Below, piece after piece: positions 17,531 to 26,057 of a stretch of DNA of 62,360 nucleotides. The translations under genes were made by a program, and so were the position numbers. Numbering within the stretch: position 1 is the stretch's first letter; the number at the start of each line of letters is the position of its first letter. This DNA comes from Bacteroidota bacterium (lineage in GTDB: Bacteria; Bacteroidota; Bacteroidia; Cytophagales; Cyclobacteriaceae). The DNA lies in contig JACOSO010000005.1 of assembly GCA_016178785.1 (NCBI GenBank), positions 1 through 62,360 of the forward strand. The letters run 5' to 3'. The notes under the pieces are model-generated. The model was not told the DNA's origin and did not search any database. It saw only the letters and a program-made list of their open reading frames with translations.

Positions 17531-17785
17531 TTAAGCCAGTGCGTTTACACGCTTGGCAAGACGGCTCTTTTGGTTAGCTGCCTTTTTCCAGTGGATGATG
17601 TTCTTCTTGGCAAGCTTATCAAGCATTGCGGTCACTTCTTTCAACAAAGCAGTTGCTTCGTCTTTCTTGGTCGCGCCCAACAATTTCTTCACCTGTGTAC
17701 GGGTAGTTTTATGCTGGTAGCGGTTACGCTCACGCTTTGCTTCGTTTGCACGGATTCTTTTCTCTGCCGATTTATGATTTGCCAT
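17531..17785 (-). CDS. rpsT: 30S ribosomal protein S20
   Basis: 84 residues, strongly basic: MANHKSAEKRIRANEAKRER at the start, then TTRTQVKKLL and KKNIIHWKKAANQKSRLAKR near the end, the last block being diagnostic. S20 binds 16S rRNA early in 30S assembly. It is monocistronic, with a clear promoter (17808-17838) and terminator (17471-17507). Confidence 0.98.
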   Translation of the reverse strand: MANHKSAEKRIRANEAKRERNRYQHKTTRTQVKKLLGATKKDEATALLKEVTAMLDKLAKKNIIHWKKAANQKSRLAKRVNALA

Positions 17786-17807
17786 AATGCTCTTTATAAA
17801 AGGACTG

Positions 17808-17838
17808 CAAAGGTAATATCTTAAAAGATGTTAGCAAA
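17808..17838 (-). promoter_or_regulatory. rpsT promoter, Bacteroidota consensus
   Basis: On the minus strand TTTG (17838-17835), 19 bases, then TACCTTTG (17815-17808). This is an exact match to the Bacteroidota -33 TTTG / -7 TAnnTTTG promoter, about 23 bases before the ATG. Confidence 0.85.
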
Positions 17839-17901
17839 ACCGACTATGATAATTCCTTGGAAAATCGCACACGTCACCCTCGTCCCTATCTTTTTCTGAA
17901 T

Positions 17902-17990
17902 GATGATTCGCCTGATTCTCCTGATAAAAATTGGCTAAAATGATGTAATTCCGGGGTTAAAATCAGGGGAAATCAAGTAAATCATCGTCA
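17902..17990. repeat. Intergenic inverted-repeat element (TGATT-type arms)
   Basis: The 269-base gap between rpsT and the M1 peptidase contains two imperfect inverted arms: GATTCGCCTGATTCTCCTGA (17905-17924) and AAAATCAGGGGAAATCAAGT (17959-17978, continuing AAATCATCG). Paired, they share the pattern TGATTnnnxTGATTnnCxTGAT. A second locus with the same arms lies at 34.3-34.5 kb. Nothing coding is visible here. Confidence 0.65.
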
Positions 17991-18054
17991 AAACCGACCC
18001 GGCCGAGGTTTTCATACGTCAAAAAAAAGGAGCCAAACAATCATAGTTCAGGCC

Positions 18055-19647
18055 TTATTTCTCGGTGATTCCACCCTCAAAAAGCAACCAAGTATTGGGA
18101 TCCAGCGTGATTTGGGCAGGTTTTGATGCCAAGGGAAAGGTAAAAACTTGTGATTTCTTATCAATAATTAAGGTCTTAACATCCACTCCTACACCCATAT
18201 CTAAGGGGAATTTGAAAAGACTGCCTGTTTGGTCTTGGGTGATTTCAATAGATAACGTTTTTGATCCCTCATCATAATGCCATGTGCCCCCGATTTTTGG
18301 ATGGCCACCCTTATAAATCCATTGCTTGAAGAACCCTGATAAGTCTTTGGTTGAAGCTTCCTCCATAATTCGTTGAAAGTCGGAGGTCAAAGCATTGCTG
18401 TTTTTAAAAGTAGAATAATACTGCCTGATGCCTTTCCAAAAATTTTGATCGCCCACTTCATGGCGAAGCATATGTAAGACCCAGCCGCCTTTTTGGTACG
18501 CATTAATCGATAAAAGTTTCATTAAATCGGTAATCGTAGTATCAAGAACAGGTGCAGGGTTCTTTGCGAAATAACTGATCACCTGCTCACGATCTGTCTT
18601 CTCTTCTTGCACCAGTCGGTCGTGACCGTAAACGTGCTCGAGATAAAGATTCGCAAAGTAGGTGGCAAAACCTTCGCTGAGCCATATATGGTGCCAGTCT
18701 TTTTCAGTTGCTGAATTTCCAAACCATTGATGCGCGGTTTCATGCGCAATCAGCGTTTCGGATTTTCCCTTTCCAGAAACCGAACCTTCCGAGTAAAAAA
18801 TGGCGCTCGCATTTTCCAATCCACCAAACCGAGTCTTTGATTGAACATTCGCCAGTTTCTTGTACGAATATTCACCGATGTGCGTGTGAAAGAAATCGAG
18901 AACACGAGACGAAACAGAGTAATCAAAAAAACCTTCTGCTTTGTTTTGAGGATAGACCCAACTTTCAACCGGAATATTTTCTACTTGACCAGAAATTTCC
19001 ATAGCGAATCGCGCAATTCCTACCACCATCACTTTTACAGGAATTGGAACTTCTTCATGATAACGCGTGAGTTTTCTTTTCTCGCTCAAATAACTTTCTT
19101 CAACTTTTATTCCGTTCGCGATTACCGAATAATGCATCGGTGCGATCACCGTAAAATCTACTGACGATTTATCGAACGGGTGATCGACCACGGGCAACCA
19201 GTGATGCCCACGGTCAGGCCAGTTGTCGCCAAAGAATCCGCGGTCGCCAAACTTGTTTTTCCCGATAACGAGACCATCTATAGGCTCGCCCTTATATTTG
19301 ATTTTAAAAGTTAAAGTTTCATTCGCCTTGGCGGGAGATGTTAAAGTTATTTTTAGTTTCTCGTTGGAATGCATGTGATTGACTTTTAATCCATTCAAGG
19401 AAACCTCAATCACTTCCATTCCTTTTCCTGAATTGTCTTTGGACGCTAAATCAATCGAGAAAATAGAAATCGGTTTCTTAAAGAATATTGAAAGCGAGGC
19501 TTCTCCGGAAATCACATTTGTAGAGTCATTCACTTCGAGGAGAAAATGATAATGCCGGATATCAATCAATTCGTTTTTTGGATAGGAATCGATAGCCCAG
19601 CCAATAAGGGAAATTAGTTGCAACGCGAGCACGGAAAATGTTTTCAT
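18055..19647 (-). CDS. Exported M1 family metallopeptidase (short form)
   Basis: A gluzincin aminopeptidase: zinc motif AHETAHQWFGNSATEKDWHH (about residue 300), with the third ligand Glu in WLSEGFATYFANLYLEH 18 residues later, and the exopeptidase-type substrate block FGGLENASAIFYSEGS (GxMEN-like, here GGLENAS). The ATG at 19647 gives a signal peptide (MKTFSVLALQLISLIGWAID). About 530 residues is short for M1: the C-terminal ERAP-type helical domain is absent, as in other compact Bacteroidota M1 enzymes. It probably trims peptides in the periplasm for nutrition. Confidence 0.9.
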   Translation of the reverse strand: MKTFSVLALQLISLIGWAIDSYPKNELIDIRHYHFLLEVNDSTNVISGEASLSIFFKKPISIFSIDLASKDNSGKGMEVIEVSLNGLKVNHMHSNEKLKITLTSPAKANETLTFKIKYKGEPIDGLVIGKNKFGDRGFFGDNWPDRGHHWLPVVDHPFDKSSVDFTVIAPMHYSVIANGIKVEESYLSEKRKLTRYHEEVPIPVKVMVVGIARFAMEISGQVENIPVESWVYPQNKAEGFFDYSVSSRVLDFFHTHIGEYSYKKLANVQSKTRFGGLENASAIFYSEGSVSGKGKSETLIAHETAHQWFGNSATEKDWHHIWLSEGFATYFANLYLEHVYGHDRLVQEEKTDREQVISYFAKNPAPVLDTTITDLMKLLSINAYQKGGWVLHMLRHEVGDQNFWKGIRQYYSTFKNSNALTSDFQRIMEEASTKDLSGFFKQWIYKGGHPKIGGTWHYDEGSKTLSIEITQDQTGSLFKFPLDMGVGVDVKTLIIDKKSQVFTFPLASKPAQITLDPNTWLLFEGGITEK

Positions 19648-19715
19648 CACAGTGTTAGGGATTTGACATTAGCGATTGATTATAGACTATAGACCATGGA
19701 CTATCGACTATGGAC

Positions 19716-20132
19716 TTACTTAGCAGAGTTTATTCCCAAGAATACAAATACCCCTGCGAGGAAGCTTATACCGGCAGCGAAAAGAAAAAAGTACAGATAT
19801 TCTACCACCCCAAAAGCTAAGTAAGTAATCGCGATCGGGTACAAAATTTTAATTGCGATAGGTTTGTTAGATTCAATGAACCTTGAAACAGACCAAAGAA
19901 TTAAAATTGTCATAGCAAAAACAAAAAACAGGATGATGCTGTAGCCTTCGTAGTAATTCGCCATACTCTTATTTGCTCCCATGAATTCGCTACTATAACC
20001 CTTCATCATGTCAACCACTTCCTTCATTTTGGGATCTTTCGGTTTGTCCCATGAAAGATGGCCAAGGCTGTGCCCAAGCAAATGAATCAGAATCAATAGA
20101 CACGCGATGCGCAAAAGAATTTTTGATTTCAT
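19716..20132 (-). CDS. Four-helix membrane protein of unknown function
   Basis: 138 residues with hydrophobic segments at about 5-22, 66-83, 93-112 and 115-133. The first loop includes HSLGHLSWDKPKDPKMKEVVD, a His-rich turn that could bind a ligand or metal but has no recognised signature. Not identified further. A possible small orf ends 15 bases upstream on the same strand. The sequence just downstream (19680-19712) holds copies of a GACTATnGACTATGGACT repeat. Confidence 0.65.
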   Translation of the reverse strand: MKSKILLRIACLLILIHLLGHSLGHLSWDKPKDPKMKEVVDMMKGYSSEFMGANKSMANYYEGYSIILFFVFAMTILILWSVSRFIESNKPIAIKILYPIAITYLAFGVVEYLYFFLFAAGISFLAGVFVFLGINSAK

Positions 20133-20147
20133 ATAATCAATTCAGGT

Positions 20148-20279
20148 TTATCGATTACGATTTAGGCCGCGAATGTTTTCAGCGTTGAATTTTTTGGAAA
20201 ATTCCAATGGATTGTTTCTGAGTTTTTGTATTGCCCTTCCTAGTCTAAGCAATTTAAGATAGCTGATCAGTATATTCAT
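20148..20279 (-). CDS. Possible small basic protein (43 aa)
   Basis: ATG 20279 to TAA 20148 encodes 43 residues: a hydrophobic-basic helix (MNILISYLKLLRLGRAIQKL) then NNPLEFSKKFNAENIRGL. The composition looks protein-like (amphipathic helix, FSKKF, no stop-rich shadow) and it ends 15 bases before the next gene. It fills part of the 299-base gap before dnaX. It may instead be the stub of a decayed gene; no family recognised. Confidence 0.35.
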   Translation of the reverse strand: MNILISYLKLLRLGRAIQKLRNNPLEFSKKFNAENIRGLNRNR

Positions 20280-20431
20280 TAACTGGAATTCCATACTCTA
20301 ATTTAAAAAAATATTAATTGGTTGGTTGTTAGCTCTTTCGCCAAGAAACCAGGCTACCAGCAGCTAGTATCCAGAATCTATTTTCAAATTTTCAAATTGT
20401 TGAATTTTCAAATTAAGTTATCTTGCACCCA

Positions 20432-22188
20432 ATGGACAATTTTGTTGTTTCGGCTCGTAAATACCGCCCGTTAGGATTTGACGAAGTGGTTGGTCAGGAG
20501 CACATTACAACCACGCTCAAAAATGCCATCGATAATAATAAACTCGCGCAGGCCCTTTTGTTTTGCGGTCCTCGTGGTGTAGGCAAAACCACTTGTGCGC
20601 GGATAGTTGCAAGGCTTATCAACGGCTTCGAAGAAAAAGCCGAAATTAACTCTCTGAATATTTTCGAGCTCGATGCAGCTTCCAACAATTCGGTGGAAGA
20701 CATTCGCAGCCTTATTGACCAGGTACGGTACCCACCGCAGTTTGGGAAATTCAAGGTTTACATCATCGATGAGGTTCACATGCTCTCCAACGCAGCCTTC
20801 AATGCTTTTTTGAAAACTCTGGAGGAGCCACCATCGTACGCGATTTTTATTCTGGCTACAACCGAGAAGCACAAAGTCATTCCAACAATTTTATCGCGTT
20901 GCCAGATTTTCGATTTCAATAGAATTCAGGTCTCGGATATTTCGAAGCAATTGAAAAAAATTGCCGACCGCGAAGGCATCAATGTTGAAGATGAAGCGTT
21001 GCATTTGATTGCACAAAAGGCCGATGGCGCTTTGCGCGATGGGTTATCCATCTTCGATCTGATGGTGACGTTCTCATCAAGTCACAAAGTCACGTTTAGC
21101 GATGTACTTAACAACCTGCACATCCTCGACTACGATTACTACTTCAAAATGGTAGATGGCCTTTTAGCTGAGAATTCTGCAGGACCATTATTGTTGCTGG
21201 ATGAGATTTTGAAGAAAGGATTTGACGGTCAGAATTTCATCACCGGTCTTGGCGAACACTTTCGTAATCTATTGGTGTCGCAAGATGCGCGCACAGTAAC
21301 CTTGATGGAAGTGCCCGAAAGTGTGAAGCAAAAATATCTTTCCCAAGCACAAGCCGCACCGCCATCCCTATTGCTTTCGTGGCTCAGTATTGCAAGCACC
21401 TGCGACATCAATTATAAAGCCAGTAAAAACCAGCGATTGCTTGTCGAACTCGCCTTGATGAAAATGGCATACGTGAATGCTGCACTCATAACCAACGGCT
21501 CTTCAAACGAAGCAGGCTCGCCAGCCGAAGCTACAGCGAAGGCTGGATTAAAAAAAAAATTGAATTAGAGTCTGAGCAGCCTCGGTCTGTGCCTACACAG
21601 ACCGAAACTGAAATTCCTTCGAAGAAAGAAACTTCAACATCTCAACCAGCTCCGCAGACTGAAAGCTCCAAGACTGAGCTTTTAACGGCAACTCCTACTG
21701 CACTTCCGAAGATCGAAACACCCAAATCAACTTCATCACGTCCAAAGAGCACACTCAATCTCAATGCAATTTTAAAAGCGAAGGAGTCAGCACCTGAAGC
21801 TCTTCCTCAAATTGTGGAACCGGTAGATGTAAAGCCCCTCACCGATGACCAACTACGCGAAGCATGGTCTGACTTTGCAAATCAGCGAAAGAATCAGGTT
21901 GCAGAGTTTCATTTACTGAGTCGCACAATTGACGTGCAAGGCCCAACCGTAACCGTTGCCCTTGCCAATTCCATAGAAGAGCCCTTGCTTCAAACCATTT
22001 TACCAGACCTGCTCACTTACTTAAGAAACCGACTGAGCAATTCATCCATAAAAGTGGAAAGCGTATTGAAAAAAGAAGATGCCAAGAAGATCGCCTACAC
22101 TAACAAAGAAAAATTTGATTTGTTGGCTGAGAAGAATCCAATGCTAAGAGAACTGAAAGAGCGACTGGGTTTGGATCCGGATTTTTGA
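20432..22188 (+). CDS. dnaX: DNA polymerase III gamma/tau subunit, two frames joined at an A10 run
   Basis: The clamp-loader ATPase. ATG 20432 (MDNFVVSARKYRPLGFDEVV); Walker A FCGPRGVGKTTCARI, Walker B VYIIDEVHMLSNAAFNAFLK, sensor 1 FILATTEKHKVIPTILSRC, then the clamp-loader collar. The first frame stops at 21568, straight after LKKKLN. The -1 frame continues from the A10 run (21550-21559) without a stop as IELESEQPRSVPTQTETE and encodes a Pro/Ser/Thr/Glu-rich linker and a tau-like C-terminal domain (LREAWSDFANQRKNQVAEFH to GLDPDF, 22188). So gamma (380 aa) would be the in-frame product and tau (about 585 aa) the slipped one. A one-base assembly error is the main alternative. Confidence 0.92.
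21521..21605 (+). promoter_or_regulatory. Putative slippage signal in dnaX: hairpin, A10, hairpin
   Basis: Order on the + strand: stem CCAGCC (21521-21526) with GGCTGG (21541-21546), three bases, A10 (21550-21559), gamma stop TAG (21566-21568), then a perfect 10-bp stem TCGGTCTGTG (21582-21591), loop CCTA, CACAGACCGA (21596-21605). An RNA hairpin directly before an A-run is the arrangement known for productive transcriptional slippage; the A-run also permits -1 ribosomal slippage. The downstream stem begins 22 bases after the run, farther than usual for ribosomal frameshift stimulators. Confidence 0.6.
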
Positions 22189-22201
22189 TAACTCTCCGAA
22201 C

Positions 22202-22618
22202 TTATTTCTTTTTTTTCTTTGAAGCTGAAGTCTTTGCTGGTTTCGCTGTCTTTGCAGGTTTTGCGGCCTTTGTTGGCTTAGCCGGTTTTGCTGGTTTGAC
22301 GGGCTTCACAGGTTTGTCAGGTTTAACAGCAGAAGCGGGAGCAAGGGCCGGTGCTGGCACAGTTTTATGCACGTGCGGCAATTGGTTGTTCGCTATTTTT
22401 TCTATTTCACGGACTTTACGAAGTATTTCGATTTCATGCGCAGCATCAATCTTTTCCTTGTTGAGTTCCTTAATGATGGACTGATCAGCCAACAGGACCT
22501 TCGTAGCCAGACTCTGACGGTTGGTTCCAATTCGATGATACAGTTCATCAAATCGCTGGCGAATTGTCTCTTTTAATTTATTGAGTTGATCAGCCGTAAG
22601 TGCTTTGTTGCTTTCCAT
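22202..22618 (-). CDS. Protein with histone H1-like Lys/Ala/Pro tail
   Basis: 138 residues. The N-terminal half is helical (LNKLKETIRQRFDELYHRIG; IIKELNKEKIDAAHEIEILR), and the C-terminal half is a low-complexity KPAKPxK tail ending in five lysines. Tails of this kind bind nucleic acid non-specifically in bacterial H1-like proteins; that role is inferred. The gene is convergent with dnaX, 13 bases apart. The N-terminal domain was not assigned to a family. Confidence 0.7.
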   Translation of the reverse strand: MESNKALTADQLNKLKETIRQRFDELYHRIGTNRQSLATKVLLADQSIIKELNKEKIDAAHEIEILRKVREIEKIANNQLPHVHKTVPAPALAPASAVKPDKPVKPVKPAKPAKPTKAAKPAKTAKPAKTSASKKKKK

Positions 22619-22674
22619 TTAATTTAGTTTTTCAATAGTTCCAAAGTTAGGAATATCACACAGACAATCTGCAA

Positions 22675-23451
22675 TCATCTATTGTTAGATTTCACTTTTA
22701 CGTAAACAAGCTTAATGCTTTTCTTCTCTGTGTCACGTTCATCGACCTCAAATTTGCCTGTGCTTTTTATTAGCTGGGCCAATTTTGAAAACCCAAAATT
22801 TCTGGGATCAAAGTCCGGTTGCTTTTTCAAGATAAGATTACCCACTTCTCCTAAGAATGCCCAGCCGCTATCGTCAGCAAGGTCCGTAATGGTAGACGAA
22901 ATCAGCGCTATGGTTTCCTTACCAATCTTTTGGAGTGTCTCTCGTTTTGAGGCTTTTATTTCTTTTTTACCTTTTTCTGTTTCGACAATTGTATCTGATA
23001 CCTCAGGTTGAATATTCAAAATTTCTATGTAGATAAATTTGTCGCACGCAACAATAAATGGGTTTGGAGTTTTCTTTTCACCAAATCCGATTACGGTCAT
23101 TCCTGATTCTCTTAATCTCGTTGCTAACCTGGTGAAGTCACTATCGCTTGATACAATACAAAAGGCATCCACTTTTTCAGTGTACAGAATATCCATTGCA
23201 TCGATAATCATGGCAGAGTCTGTTGCATTCTTGCCGGTCGTGTATCCGTATTGCTGTATTGGGGTTATCGCATTTTCTAACAATATATTTTTCCAGCCCG
23301 TCAAATTCGGTTTAGTCCAGTCTCCATAAATTCTCTTAAAAGTTGGAGTTCCATACTTAGCAACTTCCTCCATCATCGCCTTTATGTTGGTTGACGGAAT
23401 ATTGTCTGCGTCAATTAAAACTGCTATTCGAATATCTTTTGTGGCCTTCAT
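22675..23451 (-). CDS. NYN (PIN-like) domain plus C-terminal OST-HTH/LOTUS domain protein
   Basis: 258 residues. The N-terminal NYN domain has the acidic cluster of PIN-like nucleases: VLIDADNIP (D14, D16), GKNATDSAMIIDAMD (D78 and following) and FCIVSSDSDFTRLATRLRES (D103, D105). After a charged linker, the region from about 175 (TITDLADDSGWAFLGEVGNL, then FGFSKLAQLIKSTGKFEVDE) is an OST-HTH/LOTUS winged helix, an RNA-binding domain. This LabA-like architecture suggests RNA processing or decay. A perfect small inverted repeat (23458-23471) lies just before the start. Confidence 0.88.
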   Translation of the reverse strand: MKATKDIRIAVLIDADNIPSTNIKAMMEEVAKYGTPTFKRIYGDWTKPNLTGWKNILLENAITPIQQYGYTTGKNATDSAMIIDAMDILYTEKVDAFCIVSSDSDFTRLATRLRESGMTVIGFGEKKTPNPFIVACDKFIYIEILNIQPEVSDTIVETEKGKKEIKASKRETLQKIGKETIALISSTITDLADDSGWAFLGEVGNLILKKQPDFDPRNFGFSKLAQLIKSTGKFEVDERDTEKKSIKLVYVKVKSNNR

Positions 23452-23457
23452 ATTATG

Positions 23458-23471
23458 AGCACAACTGTGCT
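23458..23471. promoter_or_regulatory. Perfect small inverted repeat before the NYN gene
   Basis: AGCACAACTGTGCT has 6-base arms separated by two bases and lies 7 bases upstream of the ATG at 23451. It could be an operator or a 5'-leader hairpin; nothing else supports either. Confidence 0.3.
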
Positions 23472-23586
23472 AAGTGTCGTTCAAATGCCCGGTGAATATA
23501 TCCCTTCTTTAACTGAGACCCAATTCTTCTAATTGATTCGAGAAAAAAACTTCGGCATCTAGTAAAGAAGCCTGGGAAGAAATTAA

Positions 23587-23614
23587 AAACCTCTGTTACA
23601 ATCAACAGAGGTTT
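23587..23614 (-). terminator. Strong terminator hairpin
   Basis: Perfect 11-bp stem AAACCTCTGTT / AACAGAGGTTT with a 6-base loop; on the minus strand the stem runs into TTTTT. It lies 29 bases after the stop of the toroid-protein gene (23643). Confidence 0.85.
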
Positions 23615-23642
23615 AAGTAGGCCAGTTCACGAAAAAGAACTG

Positions 23643-24968
23643 CTAATCTTTCCCTAACTCCATCAAATGTTCAGCGTCATTGCTCACGGAAAGGATCAAC
23701 AGCGAAGTAGCTGTACAAAATACGGGGCTAGTGATACAGTGGTGGCCACTCCAGCTTCCGTCATCATTTTGGATTTTCAGCATTCGGCCAGATATATTAT
23801 TGTACCAATTATCCCACGAATTGTCTTTACTAATGATCATTGACTCTCCTGTTTGCAGATAGCTCAAAAATTCCTCGCCACCATTGCTGCCAAATCCATC
23901 CATGACATCATCACGCTGCGCCTGCACTTTGGCAGAGTTATATACATTGTATGCCGTGGAATATTTCATCGCATCATCTTTTGAATAGCCAATCTGCTCT
24001 AATGATTCTGCCGATGGAGGTGCACTTGGCGAAAGCTTACCGGTTTGTTTTGCTTTGGCAATCTCTTCTTCCACTTTGCGCGCTTCTTTCGCACTGGCAC
24101 GGGCAGAACCTGTCACTGAATATAACATCACTCCTGCACCCATGTCGGTGTTGACGCTTCCTGTCTTGGCATCGTAATTTCCTTTTTGAAAATCGCGCGC
24201 TTTTGTCAAAGCATCGTTATCCACCTTGGCTCCTTGCGCTTGTGCCGACTCCAACGCATTCGTTGCAAAAGAGGATTGCAATACACCAGCCCAGCCCGAA
24301 CCTGAGATGCTTCCGTTTGCATCTTGTGCATGCTGGATTTTTAATACACAAACGTTCAGGTTTTTTTTCACACGAACTTTTAGTTGCGGCTTGCTATCGA
24401 GGTAAGGCAAAAGGTTAGATAAGAATTGCGATGTGAGGATCACATCTATGTTTTGCCCCAGCTTGATCTGTATTTGTGTACCTGTTTGATCGGTGATGTT
24501 GTTGCTGTTAGCCTCGGAATTTTCAACCGTATTAAGCAAGTAATTCACCGCGTCAGTAAGTTGCTGGGAATACAAGCCTGAACTCAATGTGGTGCCTGTG
24601 CGAAGTATAGCCATTGCCACCATGGAAGTAGTAGCTGGATCGGGCTGCACTGCGTGCGGATCCATAACGTCTTGTCGCGAGTGACTTCCTGCGCCCCAAC
24701 CTCCGCTGGGATGCTGTGCTTTAACGATCCATGTCAATCCCTTCTCGATAGAGACCGCAACTTTTTCGGGAGTTTTGAAAGTGAAGTTGCCCTCCGAGGA
24801 CTCTTCGCCCATCAATGTACGAAATACACAGCCTCTTGGGATGCTGCGATACGTAGTGCGGTATGTGGCCTTGTTTTTTTTATTTGACGAGAATGAAGAA
24901 AAAACGAAAGCTGAAATCGCCAACAGTCCAATGCCTGCTGCAATGTGAATAATTTTTAAAGTTTTCAT
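23643..24968 (-). CDS. Exported alpha/alpha-toroid (prenyltransferase/squalene cyclase-like repeat) protein
   Basis: The start is taken as ATG 24968 (MKTLKIIHIAAGIGLLAISA, signal/anchor helix). QW-like repeats typical of terpene-cyclase toroids occur near both ends: KGLTWIVKAQHPSGGWGAGS (about 65-85) and MLKIQNDDGSWSGHHCITSP (about 400-420), the latter followed by VFCTATSLLILS. The catalytic DxDD motif of squalene-hopene cyclases is not seen, so a structural or binding role is more likely than cyclisation. A Lys/Ala/Pro-rich insert (about 290-325) interrupts the repeats. Substrate unknown. Confidence 0.72.
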   Translation of the reverse strand: MKTLKIIHIAAGIGLLAISAFVFSSFSSNKKNKATYRTTYRSIPRGCVFRTLMGEESSEGNFTFKTPEKVAVSIEKGLTWIVKAQHPSGGWGAGSHSRQDVMDPHAVQPDPATTSMVAMAILRTGTTLSSGLYSQQLTDAVNYLLNTVENSEANSNNITDQTGTQIQIKLGQNIDVILTSQFLSNLLPYLDSKPQLKVRVKKNLNVCVLKIQHAQDANGSISGSGWAGVLQSSFATNALESAQAQGAKVDNDALTKARDFQKGNYDAKTGSVNTDMGAGVMLYSVTGSARASAKEARKVEEEIAKAKQTGKLSPSAPPSAESLEQIGYSKDDAMKYSTAYNVYNSAKVQAQRDDVMDGFGSNGGEEFLSYLQTGESMIISKDNSWDNWYNNISGRMLKIQNDDGSWSGHHCITSPVFCTATSLLILSVSNDAEHLMELGKD

Positions 24969-25055
24969 AACCATGATGTTTTTTCTATTGAGATGATCCT
25001 CAGCAGAAAAATCCATACGAAATGATCAACTTTATTTCTTTAGCTGGTCAAACTT

Positions 25056-26051
25056 TCATTTGCCGCCCAACATCACCCTCAATAAATACATATCGCTTGT
25101 GATAAACAATGTTTTGCCATCGTCAGAAAATGCACAGTTGGAAGTAGCTTCGGGCAGATTAATTCGTCCGAGTGCCTTTCCTTCGGGATTAAAAACCCAG
25201 ATACCTCCGGGCCCCGTTGCGAATAAATTTCCGTTTTTATCTACTCGCAATCCATCAGGCGAACCTTTCTCTTCCTCGGCATATTTTGTTGAGTAAAAGA
25301 TCTTGGCATCACTCAATGAGTCTCCTGCAATATGAAAAGAATACCATTTGGCTACAGGCTTGTCGGAGTTGGCTATATACAACGTTTGCTGATCCGGGCT
25401 TAAGGCAATTCCGTTGGGTCGCGTTAGCGAATCGACTAATAAGATTACGGTGCCATCCGGTTTAACTTTATAGACACCTTGAAACGGCAATTGTTTGGAA
25501 GAATCATTTACGTTATTTAAAAGCCCGTAAGGAGGGTCGGTAAAAAACAAATTCCCCTGTTTGTCAAAAACAAGATCATTAGGGCTATTGAATTTTTTTT
25601 CTTTATAATTATCAGCCAAGGTCTTGAATTCAGGCTTGGGATTTGTGAATGAAGCCGTAAGCAATGCTACACGCCTGTCGCCATGCTGGCAAATGGCAAG
25701 TTGTCCGTTAGCGTTAAGAGTAAGTCCATTGGAGCCTGGCTCGCCACCTCTTGGAATTATGCCTGTATATCCTGATGGCGTGAGAAAAGTCTCAATACCT
25801 TTTTCTTCTGTCCATTTGTAGATTATATTTTTAGGAACATCTGAGAAGAGCAGCATTTTCGCACTTTCGATCCATACTGGCCCTTCACTCCAGTCAAAAC
25901 CCTCGCCCATGATTTCGGCCTGTGAGCCAGGTGCGATCAGTTGATTGAGTGCGGGATCATACACTTCGATTGTGCCTACCCATTTTTTTTCTTTACTCCC
26001 TGTGCATGAAACGGTCAAAAAAATGAGTAATACAAAATACCTCATGAGCAT
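25056..26051 (-). CDS. SMP-30/gluconolactonase-like lipoprotein
   Basis: 331 residues; lipobox LTVSC (Cys about 16) after a short signal. Six-bladed propeller motifs of the SMP-30/LRE family: EGFDWSEGPVWIESAKMLLF (metal-binding Glu), NGLTLNANGQLAICQHGDRR, NSPNDLVFDKQGNLFFTDPP (Asn and Asp), RPNGIALSPDQQTLYIANSD and GSPDGLRVDKNGNLFATGPG. Members hydrolyse aldonolactones or related esters with a divalent metal. It lies 6 bases after the acyltransferase gene, so the two are probably co-transcribed. The start may be ATG 26051 or ATG 26045. Confidence 0.9.
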   Translation of the reverse strand: MLMRYFVLLIFLTVSCTGSKEKKWVGTIEVYDPALNQLIAPGSQAEIMGEGFDWSEGPVWIESAKMLLFSDVPKNIIYKWTEEKGIETFLTPSGYTGIIPRGGEPGSNGLTLNANGQLAICQHGDRRVALLTASFTNPKPEFKTLADNYKEKKFNSPNDLVFDKQGNLFFTDPPYGLLNNVNDSSKQLPFQGVYKVKPDGTVILLVDSLTRPNGIALSPDQQTLYIANSDKPVAKWYSFHIAGDSLSDAKIFYSTKYAEEEKGSPDGLRVDKNGNLFATGPGGIWVFNPEGKALGRINLPEATSNCAFSDDGKTLFITSDMYLLRVMLGGK

Positions 26052-26057
26052 TGGTTT

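Noticed and set aside
21582..21605. Classical ribosomal -1 frameshift stimulator
   Set aside because: Perfect stem, but 22 bases from the A-run; the usual spacing is about 5-9, so it is listed only as part of a possible slippage region.
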